The notes beneath the pieces were generated by a model. That model was not told the origin of the DNA. It made no database searches and saw nothing but the letters and a program-made list of their open reading frames with translations. Positions 34,440-44,100 of a stretch of DNA of 64,000 nt are shown here, piece by piece (positions within the stretch are counted from its first letter, which is position 1; each line of letters opens with the position of its first letter). Source of the DNA: JBGMEA01 sp963674555 (GTDB lineage Bacteria; Bacillota; Clostridia; Eubacteriales; Anaerofustaceae); the NCBI GenBank assembly GCA_963674555.1, contig OY771429.1, forward strand, positions 1,364,001 through 1,428,000. The letters run 5' to 3'. The position numbers were made by a program, and so were the translations under genes.

Positions 34440-34751
34440 ATGAAATGTGAAAAATGCGCAAAAGAGATACCGGTTGACAGCAAATTTTGTCCATATTGCG
34501 GATTGGAGATCGCAGTGCAATCGCAAGCAGGATATTCTAAAGAAAAAGAAATTGCAGACCAAACGCAAGAAGGGCGTGTCGTCAAATGTAATGTTTGTGG
34601 TAGAGACTTTCCTGCTGGCAGTAAGTATTGCCCGTATTGCGGAGACAGCATAACCGTAATGAGGCATAATGTCCTAGAAGCAACTGCAAATGAAGCAATG
34701 GGTTCAGTACCTGAAGCTGTTGTGCAAGACACAGAAGAAACTAAAGAATAA
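34440..34751 (+). CDS. Double zinc-ribbon protein (duplication copy 2)
   Basis: A 103-residue paralogue of the previous gene with the same layout: CEKCAKEIPVDSKFCPYCG, then CNVCGRDFPAGSKYCPYCG and the near-identical MRHNVLEATANEAMGSVPEA tail. Divergence is concentrated between the two ribbons and in the second ribbon. The constant tail suggests a conserved partner surface (inference). Confidence 0.85.
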   Translation: MKCEKCAKEIPVDSKFCPYCGLEIAVQSQAGYSKEKEIADQTQEGRVVKCNVCGRDFPAGSKYCPYCGDSITVMRHNVLEATANEAMGSVPEAVVQDTEETKE

Positions 34752-34765
34752 AACCAAGACAACAA

Positions 34766-34787
34766 GGGCTATCGCATGCGATAGCCC
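34766..34787. other. 22-bp perfect palindrome (copy 2)
   Basis: Same sequence as 34332-34353, carried by the 434-bp duplication. Confidence 0.7.
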
Positions 34788-34873
34788 AAATATATGCAAT
34801 TTAATAAGATTTTGCAAATAATCCAAGCATATCGTTTTAATTTTTTATTAAATAAATAAAGTGAGGTAACCCA

Positions 34874-34981
34874 ATGAAATGTGAGAAATGCGCAAAAGAG
34901 ATACCTGCTGACAGCAAATATTGTCCGTATTGCGGGATGGAAATCGCTGTTGGTTCGTCTGCGGGTAACGAAGGAATTTAA
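34874..34981 (+). CDS. Truncated zinc-ribbon protein (duplication copy 3), 35 aa
   Basis: ATG 34874 with the same GTGAGGTAAC ribosome site. One ribbon, CEKCAKEIPADSKYCPYCG, is followed by 14 unrelated residues (MEIAVGSSAGNEGI) and a stop. The second ribbon and the conserved tail are lost. It may still fold as a single ribbon or may be a decaying copy. Confidence 0.6.
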   Translation: MKCEKCAKEIPADSKYCPYCGMEIAVGSSAGNEGI

Positions 34982-35152
34982 ATAACGGAATAAAACAATT
35001 GGAATAACATCTAAAGAAAAACTGAGAGAATACTTTCAGCTTTTCTTTTTTTTGCTCCTGTTTATTAACTGTAAAATTATATTTGAATATGGTACAATAA
35101 CATAAGAAGCAAAGATCGAACAATACATTGAATAATGAAAAGAGGTAGACAA

Positions 35153-35902
35153 ATGAAATGTCCGAATTGCAATCATGATGTTACTGAAGGTGACCAGTTT
35201 TGCATGAACTGTGGCGCAAAGCTGAATTTGCATACGGTTGCTGATCTTACAAGTGATGCGGATGCATCTGTAGACGTAGCGAATACGCAGTTTGCACAAG
35301 CCGAAACAAATTCGCAAAAAGAACAAACCGGTCCAACCGCTGCTGAATTGGTTGCATTGAGCCTTAACGGTAAATCTGTTCCGACATCTGAAGAACCTAA
35401 AGTTGAAGCGCAAGTTCCGAAGGATGATCCGCAAGATTCAGTGATTGAACAAACACAAGCACCGCAAAGCGATCCGCAAATGGGCGAGGGATCCCCGCCA
35501 CCTCCACCACCGAATCAAACCTATTCCCCTTATGACACTCCGCCCAAAAAACCCGTTAACGGAATGATGATCGGAATGATCGTCGCGTGTGTCCTAGCCG
35601 TTGCATTCGCTGTTTTCGGATTTATGAAAGCAGGCGAAGCAAAAAAGATCAGCGATCAACTTGACAGCAAAGACGCAACGATCGCATCGTTGAGTTCGCA
35701 ACTTGATCAAGCGCAGCTGAGAGCTGATTTTGCACAAGAGAAAGCAGATTTCATGGATGAATATGTCGTAATCGTATTCCAAGAAGATCAAAGTCATTAT
35801 CACAAATACGGATGTATATCTATCGACGATAGGACGTTTTGGGTATTTAACAAAAATTACGCGGAATATCTCGGGATAGAACCCGACCCCGCGTGTAATT
35901 AA
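35153..35902 (+). CDS. Zinc-ribbon membrane protein with C-terminal metal-like domain
   Basis: The ATG at 35153 is preferred (AAGAGGT upstream; the paralogues also begin MKCPNC). 249 residues: ribbon CPNCNHDVTEGDQFCMNCG (3-21), an acidic disordered region with a PPPPPP run (~115-130), one membrane helix (NGMMIGMIVACVLAVAFAVFGFM, ~140-162), a coiled coil (~165-200) and an end domain VVIVFQEDQSHYHKYGC...YLGIEPDPACN. That end is homologous to the one at 39932 (YHTYEC...CPECH) but has lost Cys/His positions. Topology suggests a cytoplasmic ribbon and an external domain. Confidence 0.85.
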   Translation: MKCPNCNHDVTEGDQFCMNCGAKLNLHTVADLTSDADASVDVANTQFAQAETNSQKEQTGPTAAELVALSLNGKSVPTSEEPKVEAQVPKDDPQDSVIEQTQAPQSDPQMGEGSPPPPPPNQTYSPYDTPPKKPVNGMMIGMIVACVLAVAFAVFGFMKAGEAKKISDQLDSKDATIASLSSQLDQAQLRADFAQEKADFMDEYVVIVFQEDQSHYHKYGCISIDDRTFWVFNKNYAEYLGIEPDPACN

Positions 35903-35914
35903 ATCAAATATTCT

Positions 35915-35940
35915 AAGCCCTGCTTAGCAGGGCTTTTTTT
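35915..35940 (+). terminator. Rho-independent terminator
   Basis: AAGCCCTGC, TTA loop, GCAGGGCTT followed by T5. Confidence 0.95.
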
Positions 35941-36003
35941 ATTATTTTAAAAGGTATCGTCCGCAGTCTATTTCGATATTTGTGTTGTTGTACTGTTTAG
36001 GGA

Positions 36004-36064
36004 TTGACAAACTTTGATTTACAGTATATCATATCAATATGACCAATTATAACAATACGGTCAT
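36004..36064 (+). promoter_or_regulatory. Promoter and possible TetR operator
   Basis: TTGACA (36004-36009), 17 bp, TATCAT (36027-36032). Just downstream, ATGACC (36039-36044) and GGTCAT (36059-36064) form an inverted repeat with 14-bp spacer between the promoter and the TetR-type gene, a usual place for autoregulation. Confidence 0.6.
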
Positions 36065-36086
36065 TTGTTCATTTGGAGGTCGTCAT

Positions 36087-36755
36087 ATGCATGATATAAA
36101 AAAAAGCAACATTTTGGAAGCATCGAGGAAATTGTTTCTACGCTATGGGTTTGATAAGAGCACCGTTGCGGATATAGCAAAACAGGCAGGCATCAGTAAA
36201 GGTGGGATCTATTTGTATTTTAAGAGCAAAGATCAGATAATGGAGCAACTTTTACTGCAAGAAATGTATGAACAGAATGAACGTTGGATCGATTTTGTTT
36301 TAAAGGATCCAGAGGGCGGACTGTTACACGGGATGTATAAAAACCAATTAAAAGCAATCGTTGAATCTGAATTCATTATGAGTATATTAAAAAGAGATAC
36401 GGAGATCTTGGGTTCGTATTTGCAGAAACAAGACGGTCTTTTGTCGCACGATGTAAGTAATATCAGAATCGAATTTATCAAGAAGATGCAAAACGCAAAT
36501 TGCGTAAAAAAAGATGTCGATCCGAAAGTTTTGGCGCATATTATGGACATGTTGGAGTTGAGCATCATTACGATTGCAGATCATAAAGATATCGGTAACA
36601 TACCGCCGATCGATGACGTAATCGAACAGATCGCGTATATGATGCAAAAAGCATATGCTCCTGAGGATGGTGGTGACAGCGCGGCCGGCAAAGAAGTGCT
36701 TCTGGCAATATACAATCCTGCTAAAAAGGCATATCTGGAGGAAAATGATGATTGA
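36087..36755 (+). CDS. TetR-family regulator of the ABC operon
   Basis: ATG 36087 (GGAGG 9 nt upstream); 222 residues. N-terminal HTH: ILEASRKLFLRYGFDKSTVADIAKQAGISKGGIYLYFKSKDQIMEQLL, a standard TetR DNA-binding domain. The ligand domain is not informative. It overlaps the ABC ATPase start by 8 nt, so it is translated together with the transporter it probably represses. Confidence 0.9.
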   Translation: MHDIKKSNILEASRKLFLRYGFDKSTVADIAKQAGISKGGIYLYFKSKDQIMEQLLLQEMYEQNERWIDFVLKDPEGGLLHGMYKNQLKAIVESEFIMSILKRDTEILGSYLQKQDGLLSHDVSNIRIEFIKKMQNANCVKKDVDPKVLAHIMDMLELSIITIADHKDIGNIPPIDDVIEQIAYMMQKAYAPEDGGDSAAGKEVLLAIYNPAKKAYLEENDD

Positions 36756-37611
36756 AGTCAAAGATTTAAAATTTACATACCCTACTAACAACGAACCTAC
36801 TTTAAAAAATTTGTCTTTTCAAATCGAAGAAGGCTCGATCTTCGGATTCCTCGGTCCGAGTGGTTCGGGAAAATCAACCACGCAGAAGATCCTATATGGG
36901 TTACTTAAAGAGTATCAGGGCAGCGTAAAAATAAACAATAAAGAAATCAAAGAATGGGACAGTTCGATCTATGAAACGATAGGGATATCGTTTGAACTGC
37001 CCAATCATTATTCGAATCTGACCGCGAAAGAGAATTTAGAATATTTTGCCACTTTGTATGAGCATGAATGTCATGATGTCATGGATGTTCTTGATTGGGT
37101 CGGACTGAAAAAAGATGCCGACAAATTTGTAAAAAACTACAGTAAGGGCATGAAGATACGGCTTAATGTAGCGCGCAGTCTGTTACATAAACCGAAGATA
37201 TTGTTTCTTGACGAACCGACCAGCGGACTGGATCCCGTAAATGCTAAAGTGATAAAAGATTTGGTGCTTATACAAAAGGAGCAAGGCACAACGATCTTCG
37301 TGACAACACATAATATGACGGTGGCTGATCAATTATGCGATACCGTTGCTTTTTTGGCGGACGGCGAGATCATGGCGCAAGACGATCCCGAAATATTGAA
37401 ACGACAACACGGAAGACGGTATGTGAAGATCGAATATCACGACGAGGATCGTGTGCGTAATCAAGAATTCCCAATGGATGATCTGGGACTTAATAAAGAT
37501 TTCAGAGATATTATGGACAAGAACCACAGGATCGATGCGATCCATTCGGAAGAGACGACTCTGGAAAATATCTTCATAGAAGTAACGGGTAAGGAGCTCA
37601 AAGATGAGTAG
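36748..37611 (+). CDS. ABC transporter ATPase
   Basis: ATG 36748 has GGAGG 6 nt upstream; 287 residues. Walker A GPSGSGKSTTQ, signature YSKGMKIRLNVARSL, Walker B ILFLDEPTSGLDP, switch His in VTTHNM. The C-terminal ~80 residues carry a short regulatory domain as in drug or fluoroquinolone-type exporters (CcmA group). The stop overlaps the permease start by 8 nt. Confidence 0.92.
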   Translation: MIEVKDLKFTYPTNNEPTLKNLSFQIEEGSIFGFLGPSGSGKSTTQKILYGLLKEYQGSVKINNKEIKEWDSSIYETIGISFELPNHYSNLTAKENLEYFATLYEHECHDVMDVLDWVGLKKDADKFVKNYSKGMKIRLNVARSLLHKPKILFLDEPTSGLDPVNAKVIKDLVLIQKEQGTTIFVTTHNMTVADQLCDTVAFLADGEIMAQDDPEILKRQHGRRYVKIEYHDEDRVRNQEFPMDDLGLNKDFRDIMDKNHRIDAIHSEETTLENIFIEVTGKELKDE

Positions 37612-38329
37612 GTTTTTATCGACTTTGCAAAAGGATGTAATGCTACAAGTTCGCAACAACATTTACTCCGTTACATTGATCATAGCGATTCTTTTCGCGA
37701 TCGTGTTTTCGTTTGCTTTACAGCCTGATTTCTTGCCCGTAGCGATACCCGCGGCGATATTGTTCGTAGTCGGCGGCACGACTTTTGCGTTTATCGGTGG
37801 TTTGATATTCGATGAGAAAGAAAACGGTATTTTATTGGCGCTGGTGTTATCGCCCTTAAGCACAAAACAATATTTATGGTCCAAAATCGTTTCGATCACT
37901 TTTTTAGCTGTGGTGGAAGTTGCCATCATGGCTGGCGGTCCCGTTGCGTATTTTGTTTTGGCGGAGGATGCGGCTTTGCCGAATATTTCTGTTTTCGCAG
38001 CGGCGATCATTTCGATCAATCTGCTTTATTGTCTTCTCGGCGTGACAATCACGGTGCGATATAAAAAGATGACGGAGTATTTAATACCAGTTGCGTTGTT
38101 TATGATCTTTTTTCAAGTGCCTATTTTGTATTACGCGCATATCGTGACCTCACCTATATTGCTTGTTATCCCTTCAGCTGCGCCTGTCATGTTGCTTTAC
38201 GGCGCTTTCAATCAGATCGCGGTATGGCAATGGATCTACGGATTCGGATACACAACCTTAATCTTGATTCTGCTTTCTTTTGCGGCTTTAAGAGCCTACA
38301 AGAAACATATCATAGGAAAGATGAGGTGA
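37604..38329 (+). CDS. ABC-2 type permease, subunit 1
   Basis: A 241-residue membrane protein with six helices. After the first helix it has FIGGLIFDEKENGILLALVLSPLSTKQYLWSKI, the usual E-loop of ABC-2 exporters. Pairs with the second permease 4 nt downstream, so the transporter is likely ATPase2 plus two different membrane subunits. Substrate unknown. Confidence 0.85.
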   Translation: MSRFLSTLQKDVMLQVRNNIYSVTLIIAILFAIVFSFALQPDFLPVAIPAAILFVVGGTTFAFIGGLIFDEKENGILLALVLSPLSTKQYLWSKIVSITFLAVVEVAIMAGGPVAYFVLAEDAALPNISVFAAAIISINLLYCLLGVTITVRYKKMTEYLIPVALFMIFFQVPILYYAHIVTSPILLVIPSAAPVMLLYGAFNQIAVWQWIYGFGYTTLILILLSFAALRAYKKHIIGKMR

Positions 38330-38333
38330 TAAG

Positions 38334-39071
38334 ATGCATTTATTGCTTCATATCAAAAACGATTTTAAATTGATCAAACGGGATGTGATCTTGATCTTTA
38401 TGTTGGGTTTCGTCGTTTATCTGGCTGTCGCACTGCGTTTACTTTTGCCATGGCTGGACGGTTATTTGACCGCAAAAGATATCTATTACGAACTGAGCGC
38501 TCAATTTCCGTTGATCATTTCATATTTGGTGATTTTTACGGGTGTGATGATGTCGGGTGTCGTTTATGCCTTTTTGACTTTGGACGATAAAGATGACGGT
38601 GTTCTCACGGCATTGTTGACGACTCCTTTATCTGTTGGTCAATATTTGATGAAACGGCTGGTGATGTCGACTGTGCTCGGATTTTTGATCGTCTTGTTTT
38701 TATTCTACAGCGTCAATATCGCTGTGCTTCCTTTCTTTCAAACGGTATTGGTATCTTTAGGTGCTTCATTTACGGCTCCGATGATCATGCTTTTTATGAT
38801 CATCATTTCTAAAAGCAAGGTGCAAGGTTTGAATTACGCAAAGATACTTTCTTTCTTGGCAGCGCTTTTGATCGTAGCTTGGTTTGTAAAAGAGCCGTTT
38901 GAGTATATCATAGGTCTCTTTCCGCCGTATTGGATCAGCAAAGCCTATTGGGCATTGCTCGACGAGAGTTCATTGGGATATCTTTTCATCGGGATCGGCA
39001 TCGTATTTCAATTCGGTGTTACAAAAGTGTTGATCCGGGTTTTCAATAAAAGAATATATAAGGAACTATAA
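38334..39071 (+). CDS. ABC-2 type permease, subunit 2
   Basis: A 245-residue protein with six helices and the equivalent loop YAFLTLDDKDDGVLTALLTTPLSVGQYLMKRL. It is a diverged relative of the previous permease. Start overlaps a GGTGATAAG ribosome site at the end of the first gene. Confidence 0.82.
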   Translation: MHLLLHIKNDFKLIKRDVILIFMLGFVVYLAVALRLLLPWLDGYLTAKDIYYELSAQFPLIISYLVIFTGVMMSGVVYAFLTLDDKDDGVLTALLTTPLSVGQYLMKRLVMSTVLGFLIVLFLFYSVNIAVLPFFQTVLVSLGASFTAPMIMLFMIIISKSKVQGLNYAKILSFLAALLIVAWFVKEPFEYIIGLFPPYWISKAYWALLDESSLGYLFIGIGIVFQFGVTKVLIRVFNKRIYKEL

Positions 39072-39084
39072 GGAGGTCTTTTTT

Positions 39085-39288
39085 ATGGAGTTAACAAAAA
39101 TTTTTGCGATCCTGTGTCTTTTATACGCTGTTATGATGTTTTTCTCAGCTTTTGTTAAAAGTCCCGGTATGATCAAGTTGGTCAAAATGAAATTCGGTAA
39201 AAATTCATCGGATAAAAAAGCGATCAATATTATGCTCATCACGGGTGTGGTAATGCTTATCGCAAGTATTATACTGTTTATCGTTTAA
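39085..39288 (+). CDS. Small two-helix membrane protein, 67 aa
   Basis: Hydrophobic segments at about 5-23 (IFAILCLLYAVMMFFSAFV) and 48-66 (INIMLITGVVMLIASIILFIV) with a basic loop. AGGAGG site and 13-nt spacing place it in the ABC operon; it may be an accessory subunit. A terminator follows. Confidence 0.75.
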   Translation: MELTKIFAILCLLYAVMMFFSAFVKSPGMIKLVKMKFGKNSSDKKAINIMLITGVVMLIASIILFIV

Positions 39289-39311
39289 GCGTATCTTATG
39301 CAAATCAACTT

Positions 39312-39342
39312 AAAAAGAAGCGGATCTATCCGCTTCTTTTTA
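39312..39342 (+). terminator. Terminator of the ABC operon
   Basis: AAAAAGAAGCGGA, TCTA loop, TCCGCTTCTTTTT: a 13-bp stem. Confidence 0.95.
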
Positions 39343-39468
39343 ATACCGTATTTTTTTGATATACAAGTATTTGAGCATAGCGAAAAACACGTGCGCAAAA
39401 AGTTTATTTTATGGTATATTTATATTAATAACGATGCAGCTTACAATTTAAGGAGCAAAGGATTTTTT

Positions 39469-39867
39469 ATGAACGATTTTTCTCTCGGTTCATTTTTCAT
39501 ATCTTTAATATTCACATTTATTATTTCTTCGCTTCCGATCGTGATCTATCGTTACGCGATCAAAAAAGAGCCTATTGCACAAAAGAAAGCGCTTACGATC
39601 ACGATCGTTTACGGTTTTATCCTTTTGGTCGCGGAACTTGCGGCTATTCGTGCGGCGACCGGCAGCAGCGGAAACGTTGGGACATCCGTATTGTTGTGGA
39701 GCTTTTTCAACTATTCCATCCTTATGGCAAAACCTAAGAAAACAGAGCCTGAAGAACAACCGAAAAAAGTATATCCGCCTTTGCGTTATTGTATGAATTG
39801 CGGAGCGGGATTGCGTGAAAAAGATACACATTGCAGAAATTGCGGTAAAGAAGTTGAAGAAGATTAA
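39469..39867 (+). CDS. Membrane protein with C-terminal zinc ribbon
   Basis: ATG 39469 has AAGGAG upstream; 132 residues. Three hydrophobic stretches (~5-26, 44-62, 66-86) then a cytoplasmic linker and a zinc ribbon CMNCGAGLREKDTHCRNCG near the C-terminus. Another member of the local ribbon group, but with the reverse order: membrane first, ribbon last. Confidence 0.78.
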   Translation: MNDFSLGSFFISLIFTFIISSLPIVIYRYAIKKEPIAQKKALTITIVYGFILLVAELAAIRAATGSSGNVGTSVLLWSFFNYSILMAKPKKTEPEEQPKKVYPPLRYCMNCGAGLREKDTHCRNCGKEVEED

Positions 39868-39931
39868 ATCTATAATATCTATCAAACAAGAATACATTAT
39901 GTTTTGCAGATAGCAAGGGGGATTGATCATT

Positions 39932-40594
39932 TTGAAATGTCCGAATTGTAATAATGAGATAAACGACACAAGTCAATTTTGCACGTATTGCGGATCCAAA
40001 GTGCATTTGCGCACGATAGCGGATCTTACCAAAAACGCGATAATGCAGACCGATGAACAGCAAGAACCTACAGAGCAAGAAGTCAGCGCATCCAAAGAGA
40101 TTTATACGCCTTATACCACACACGCGAGCAATGCAAAACGGTGTAAGATATGCGGCGGAGAGATAGACCCTGTTACCAAAGTTTGCATGAATTGTCAGAA
40201 GTCATACGCGAATTCGTTTAGAACGGGTAGGAGCGATAAAACGAATAGTGCAGACAGAGCGGGTAAAACAGGTTATGTTGTTGCGTTGGTGGTCGCGGCG
40301 GTATTGCTGATCGTTTCGGGTGTATTTTCAGTCATTAAAAACAACGAACTCAACGATGCTTACGCGAAGATCGATTCTTTGCAGACGAGGGTAAACACTC
40401 TACAAACGCGTGTGAACGATTATCAAGGCAAGGCCTCTTTTGTGGATGAGTATATCGCGATCGTTGTGGAAGGTGATGACCGCTATTATCACACCTATGA
40501 GTGCAGCGCTTATCAACAATGTGAATATTTTTGGATATACGGTAACAATGATGCCGAATATTACGGCTTTGAACCGTGCCCCGAATGTCATTGA
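39932..40594 (+). CDS. Zinc-ribbon membrane protein with YHxxxC...CPECH domain
   Basis: TTG 39932 is chosen because AAGGGGG lies 10 nt upstream and the product then starts MKCPNC like the paralogues; 220 residues. First ribbon CPNCNNEINDTSQFCTYCG, second ribbon CKICGGEIDPVTKVCMNCQ (~71-89), one membrane helix (VVALVVAAVLLIVSGVFSVI, ~112-131), a coiled coil of repeated LQTRVNTLQTRV, and an end domain YHTYECSAYQQCEYFWIYG...YYGFEPCPECH. The H/C/C/H pattern looks like a zinc site on the outside of the membrane (inference). Confidence 0.82.
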   Translation: MKCPNCNNEINDTSQFCTYCGSKVHLRTIADLTKNAIMQTDEQQEPTEQEVSASKEIYTPYTTHASNAKRCKICGGEIDPVTKVCMNCQKSYANSFRTGRSDKTNSADRAGKTGYVVALVVAAVLLIVSGVFSVIKNNELNDAYAKIDSLQTRVNTLQTRVNDYQGKASFVDEYIAIVVEGDDRYYHTYECSAYQQCEYFWIYGNNDAEYYGFEPCPECH

Positions 40595-40652
40595 TTTTTT
40601 AGCATAACGAATATTGGCACATGAACATCTATGTGTTACAATACATACCATT

Positions 40653-40728
40653 GGGGATATGGCGCAGTTGGGAGCGCGTCTGACTGGCAGTCAGAAGGCC
40701 AGGGGTTCAAGTCCCCTTATCTCCACCA
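40653..40728 (+). tRNA. tRNA-Ala (GGC)
   Basis: 76 nt with encoded CCA. Acceptor GGGGATA/TATCTCC (one G-U), anticodon loop CTGGCAG (GGC), T arm GTTCAAGTC. A terminator follows. Confidence 0.93.
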
Positions 40729-40742
40729 AAATGAAATATCTT

Positions 40743-40770
40743 AAAAACCTCTCGTAATGAGAGGTTTTTT
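40743..40770 (+). terminator. Terminator after tRNA-Ala
   Basis: AAAAACCTCTC, GTAAT loop, GAGAGGTTTTTT. Confidence 0.9.
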
Positions 40771-40791
40771 ATATTGAGTTAGAAGTTTTCT

Positions 40792-40820
40792 TTGACTTCG
40801 TAAATATTGTATCTTATAAT
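40792..40820 (+). promoter_or_regulatory. Strong promoter for the giant surface protein
   Basis: TTGACT, 17 bp, TATAAT. It lies 22 nt after the tRNA-Ala terminator and about 315 nt upstream of the giant gene, with nothing else between. Confidence 0.75.
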
Positions 40821-41135
40821 AAATGTATAAAAAAAGATCTTAGAAGGAATTGGTATTGGGTTTTGGGCTTTGCGAGTAAAGATTGTCAGAGAAAAAGTAT
40901 ATTTATATATGTGTAGGTTTTGTAGTGCACATATTTTTTGTTTGTCTTTTTGCGGTATTATCAGGAGATAATAATAATCATGGGTAAGGCGCAAAAAGTG
41001 AAATAAAGTATATAAATATATGTCTAGTTGATTTGCCATATGTTTTGTCTATAATTGTTCCTATCGTTAACTGATTTTCGAGCAGATTAACAATTTCTTA
41101 TATTAATAATAATGATTTATTTTCGGGAGGGAAAA
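40821..41135 (+). other. Long A/T-rich 5' leader
   Basis: About 300 nt between promoter and start without a credible gene. It contains a hairpin ATATGTG/CACATAT followed by T6 (about 40915-40947). No known riboswitch core was recognised. Confidence 0.5.
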
Positions 41136-44100
41136 TTGATACGAGTATTAAAGAAAAGTATGTCGGTTCTATTGATTATTTTTATGTTATTGAGTATGTT
41201 ACCGGCAGGTGTTTTCAACAATTCTGTTTACGCTTATCAAAGTGGTGATTTTATTTATTCTGTGACAGATTCATGTGTGACGATAACTGATTATGTAGGT
41301 GCGGGAGGCGATGTTGTTATTCCTGATACGTTAAGCGGTTTCCCTGTCACTGTTATCGGAGAATATTCATTTGATGCTGCATCAATAACTAGTATCACAA
41401 TTCCTGCAAGCGTAACCAGTATTGAAGCTTACGCATTTCGAAGCAATTCAATATCAAGCTTAACGTTGCCAAGCATTTTGACCAGTATCGGAGATTTGGC
41501 CTTTGCATATAATCAAATAACAAGTCTTACGATACCCGGGAGTGTGATAACTATTGGAGCAGGGGCCTTTTCTACCAATACTCAGTTGTCAGAGATTATA
41601 CTGGAATATGGCGTTGAAAGCATCGGGCTTTCTGCATTTTATAATTGCACCGGTCTGACAAGTGTTACAATGCCAAATAGTGTAACTACTATTGGAAATA
41701 ATGCTTTCAAATTATGTACCGGATTGGAAAGCATCACGATCCCAGGTAGTATAACATCTATGGGTTATTCAGTCTTTGAATCTTGTACGAGTTTAGCAAG
41801 TGTTACTTTATCAAATAATTTGACTGGTATTGGGGTAGCCATGTTTAGCGGATGCAGTAATTTGACGAGTATCACAATTCCGGAAAGTGTGACCAGTATC
41901 GGAAATGATGCTTTTTCGGGTTGCGAAAAATTGGCAACCATTACGATTCCGGGCACTCTCGATAAAATCAATAACAATACGTTTTATGGATGCTCTGCTC
42001 TTACCAACATAACATTCCCCAACAGTCTGATCAGTAGTATCGGGGATTATGCATTCTATGAATGCGGTAATTTAACTAATATTGTGCTCCCAAGCAGTGT
42101 GACGAGTATCGGAGAATATGCATTTTATGGGTGTAGCACTTTTACTGAATTTATCATCCCTGAACTTGTTACAAGTATTGGTGATCGAGCATTTCAGTCT
42201 TGTACCGGTTTAACAGATATCACGATCTCAGAAAGTGTTACGAGTATTGGGGAAGGCGCATTTGCTGGATGTGATGTGTTGACAAATGTTAATCTTCCGA
42301 GTGGGATGACGGTTATCGATCAATTTCTTTTTGCCAGTTGCGGTAATCTGGAAAGTATTATAATACCAGATGGTGTAACTTCTATTGGAAGCCATGCTTT
42401 TGATGGATGTACCAGCTTGGCAATCGTCCATATGCCTGAGAATCTTTTAACAATATCATCATATGTATTTGAGGACTGTACTAGTTTAGAACGAATTGCA
42501 ATCCCAGAAAATGTAACGAATATAGGATTTCGTGCATTCTATAATTGTAATAATTTAGTTGGTGCGTACTATTATGGTGATAAACCGACCATAGAATCAG
42601 AAGCTTTTAAATATCTTGCGTCAGATTATGAAGGTTACTATTTGGAATCCAATTCAGGATTTGATCCCTCTTCTTATAGTTTATTTAAAACAATATCATC
42701 GATCACAGTAACAAGTGATTCTGATAATGTGATTAGAACTCAAACTTTGCAGATGACAGCAGTAATCTTGCCTGAAGAATCGAATGATCAACCGATAACT
42801 TGGAGTATAATTGCTGGAACGGGAAGCGCGACTGTCGATACAGACGGTCTATTAACAGCGACAGGAACGGGAACGGTGACTGTCAGAGCCACGGCGAATG
42901 ACGGAAGCTGGATTTATGATGAGATAACGATAGATGTTCTAGAGTCAACGCAAGTCAGTTCAATTACTGTGGTGAGTGATAATAATAGATTGATCAAAGG
43001 TGAAGATCTTCAAATGTCTGCACAAATATTGCCTATCGATGCAACTGCTCAAACGGTAACATGGAGTGTGATCAACGGAACGGGAAGTGCAACGATCGAT
43101 CACAACGGATTATTGAGTGCGACCGGAGTAGGAACTGTAACAGTCAGAGCTACCGCAAATGATGAAAGCAGTGTATACGGAGAAAAAGAGATTACTATTA
43201 CATTATATGATGGATTAGGTACGGAGGAATCACCGTATTTAGTTTACACAAAAGAAGATTTGAATAATGTGCGCAATGATTTGAGCGCATATTACAAGTT
43301 GATGAACGATATCCAATTTGTAGATGCTGATTTTGAGTCAGGCGGAACTTATTATAATGATGGGGCGGGGTTCGTGCCGATCGGTACTTATGCGACACCT
43401 TTCACCGGAACGTTTGACGGGAACGGTTATACGATTGAGAATTTATATGTGTATGCGACTGCAACTGAAGATTCAAAAATATATGCCGGACTTTTCGGTG
43501 CCAGTAGCGGAACGATACAAAATTTAGGAATGGAAGGCGGAAGTATAACTGCATATACAGCGACAGATTATATAGATGCTTACGCAGGCGGTATCGTTGC
43601 ACGACAATTAAACGGTACTATTACCGGTAGTCATAACAGTAACGATGTTATGGCAGAAGCGTTCGTTAATGAATATGCCGGTGGGATTGCAGGTTATCAA
43701 GATGCCGGACTTGTTACACAAAGCTTTAATACCGGTAAAATCGAGGTTGGATTAAAAGTTAATCCAGATGGCTCATATTATGAAGCATTACTAATATCTA
43801 TGCAGGACAATGTATATTATGATTGGGCATATGGAGCGACAGGTGGCATTATTGGCTACAGTAAAGGTAATATCACAGAATGTTATAATAATGGGTTAAT
43901 TACAACGCCTTATAATGGCGAAGCGAAATCAGATTGTTTTGGCGGAATAACTGCCGTTAATGATTCAGGAATGATTTCTGATTGCTACAATGTTGGTTCG
44001 ATAATGTTTAATTTTACAATGGGTGAGATGGGAAAAATCTATGCAGGTGGGATATGTTCACTAAATAATGGCATTGTAACAAACTCATATCAGGCTGGGG

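Larger units (their letters stand above)
33990..34940 (+). repeat. 434-bp tandem duplication
   Basis: Successive zinc-ribbon genes start at 34006, 34440 and 34874, exactly 434 bp apart. The upstream GTGAGGTAAC ribosome region, coding sequence, palindrome and A/T-rich spacer are all repeated. The third copy ends soon after its first CxxC ribbon, where unrelated sequence takes over. Confidence 0.9.

Noticed and set aside
34332..34787. Palindromes as ordinary terminators
   Set aside because: No T run follows either copy, so they are listed as unassigned palindromes instead.
40779..41039. 86-residue minus-strand frame in the leader of the giant gene
   Set aside because: No ribosome site, composition driven by A/T, and it runs against a strong plus-strand promoter.
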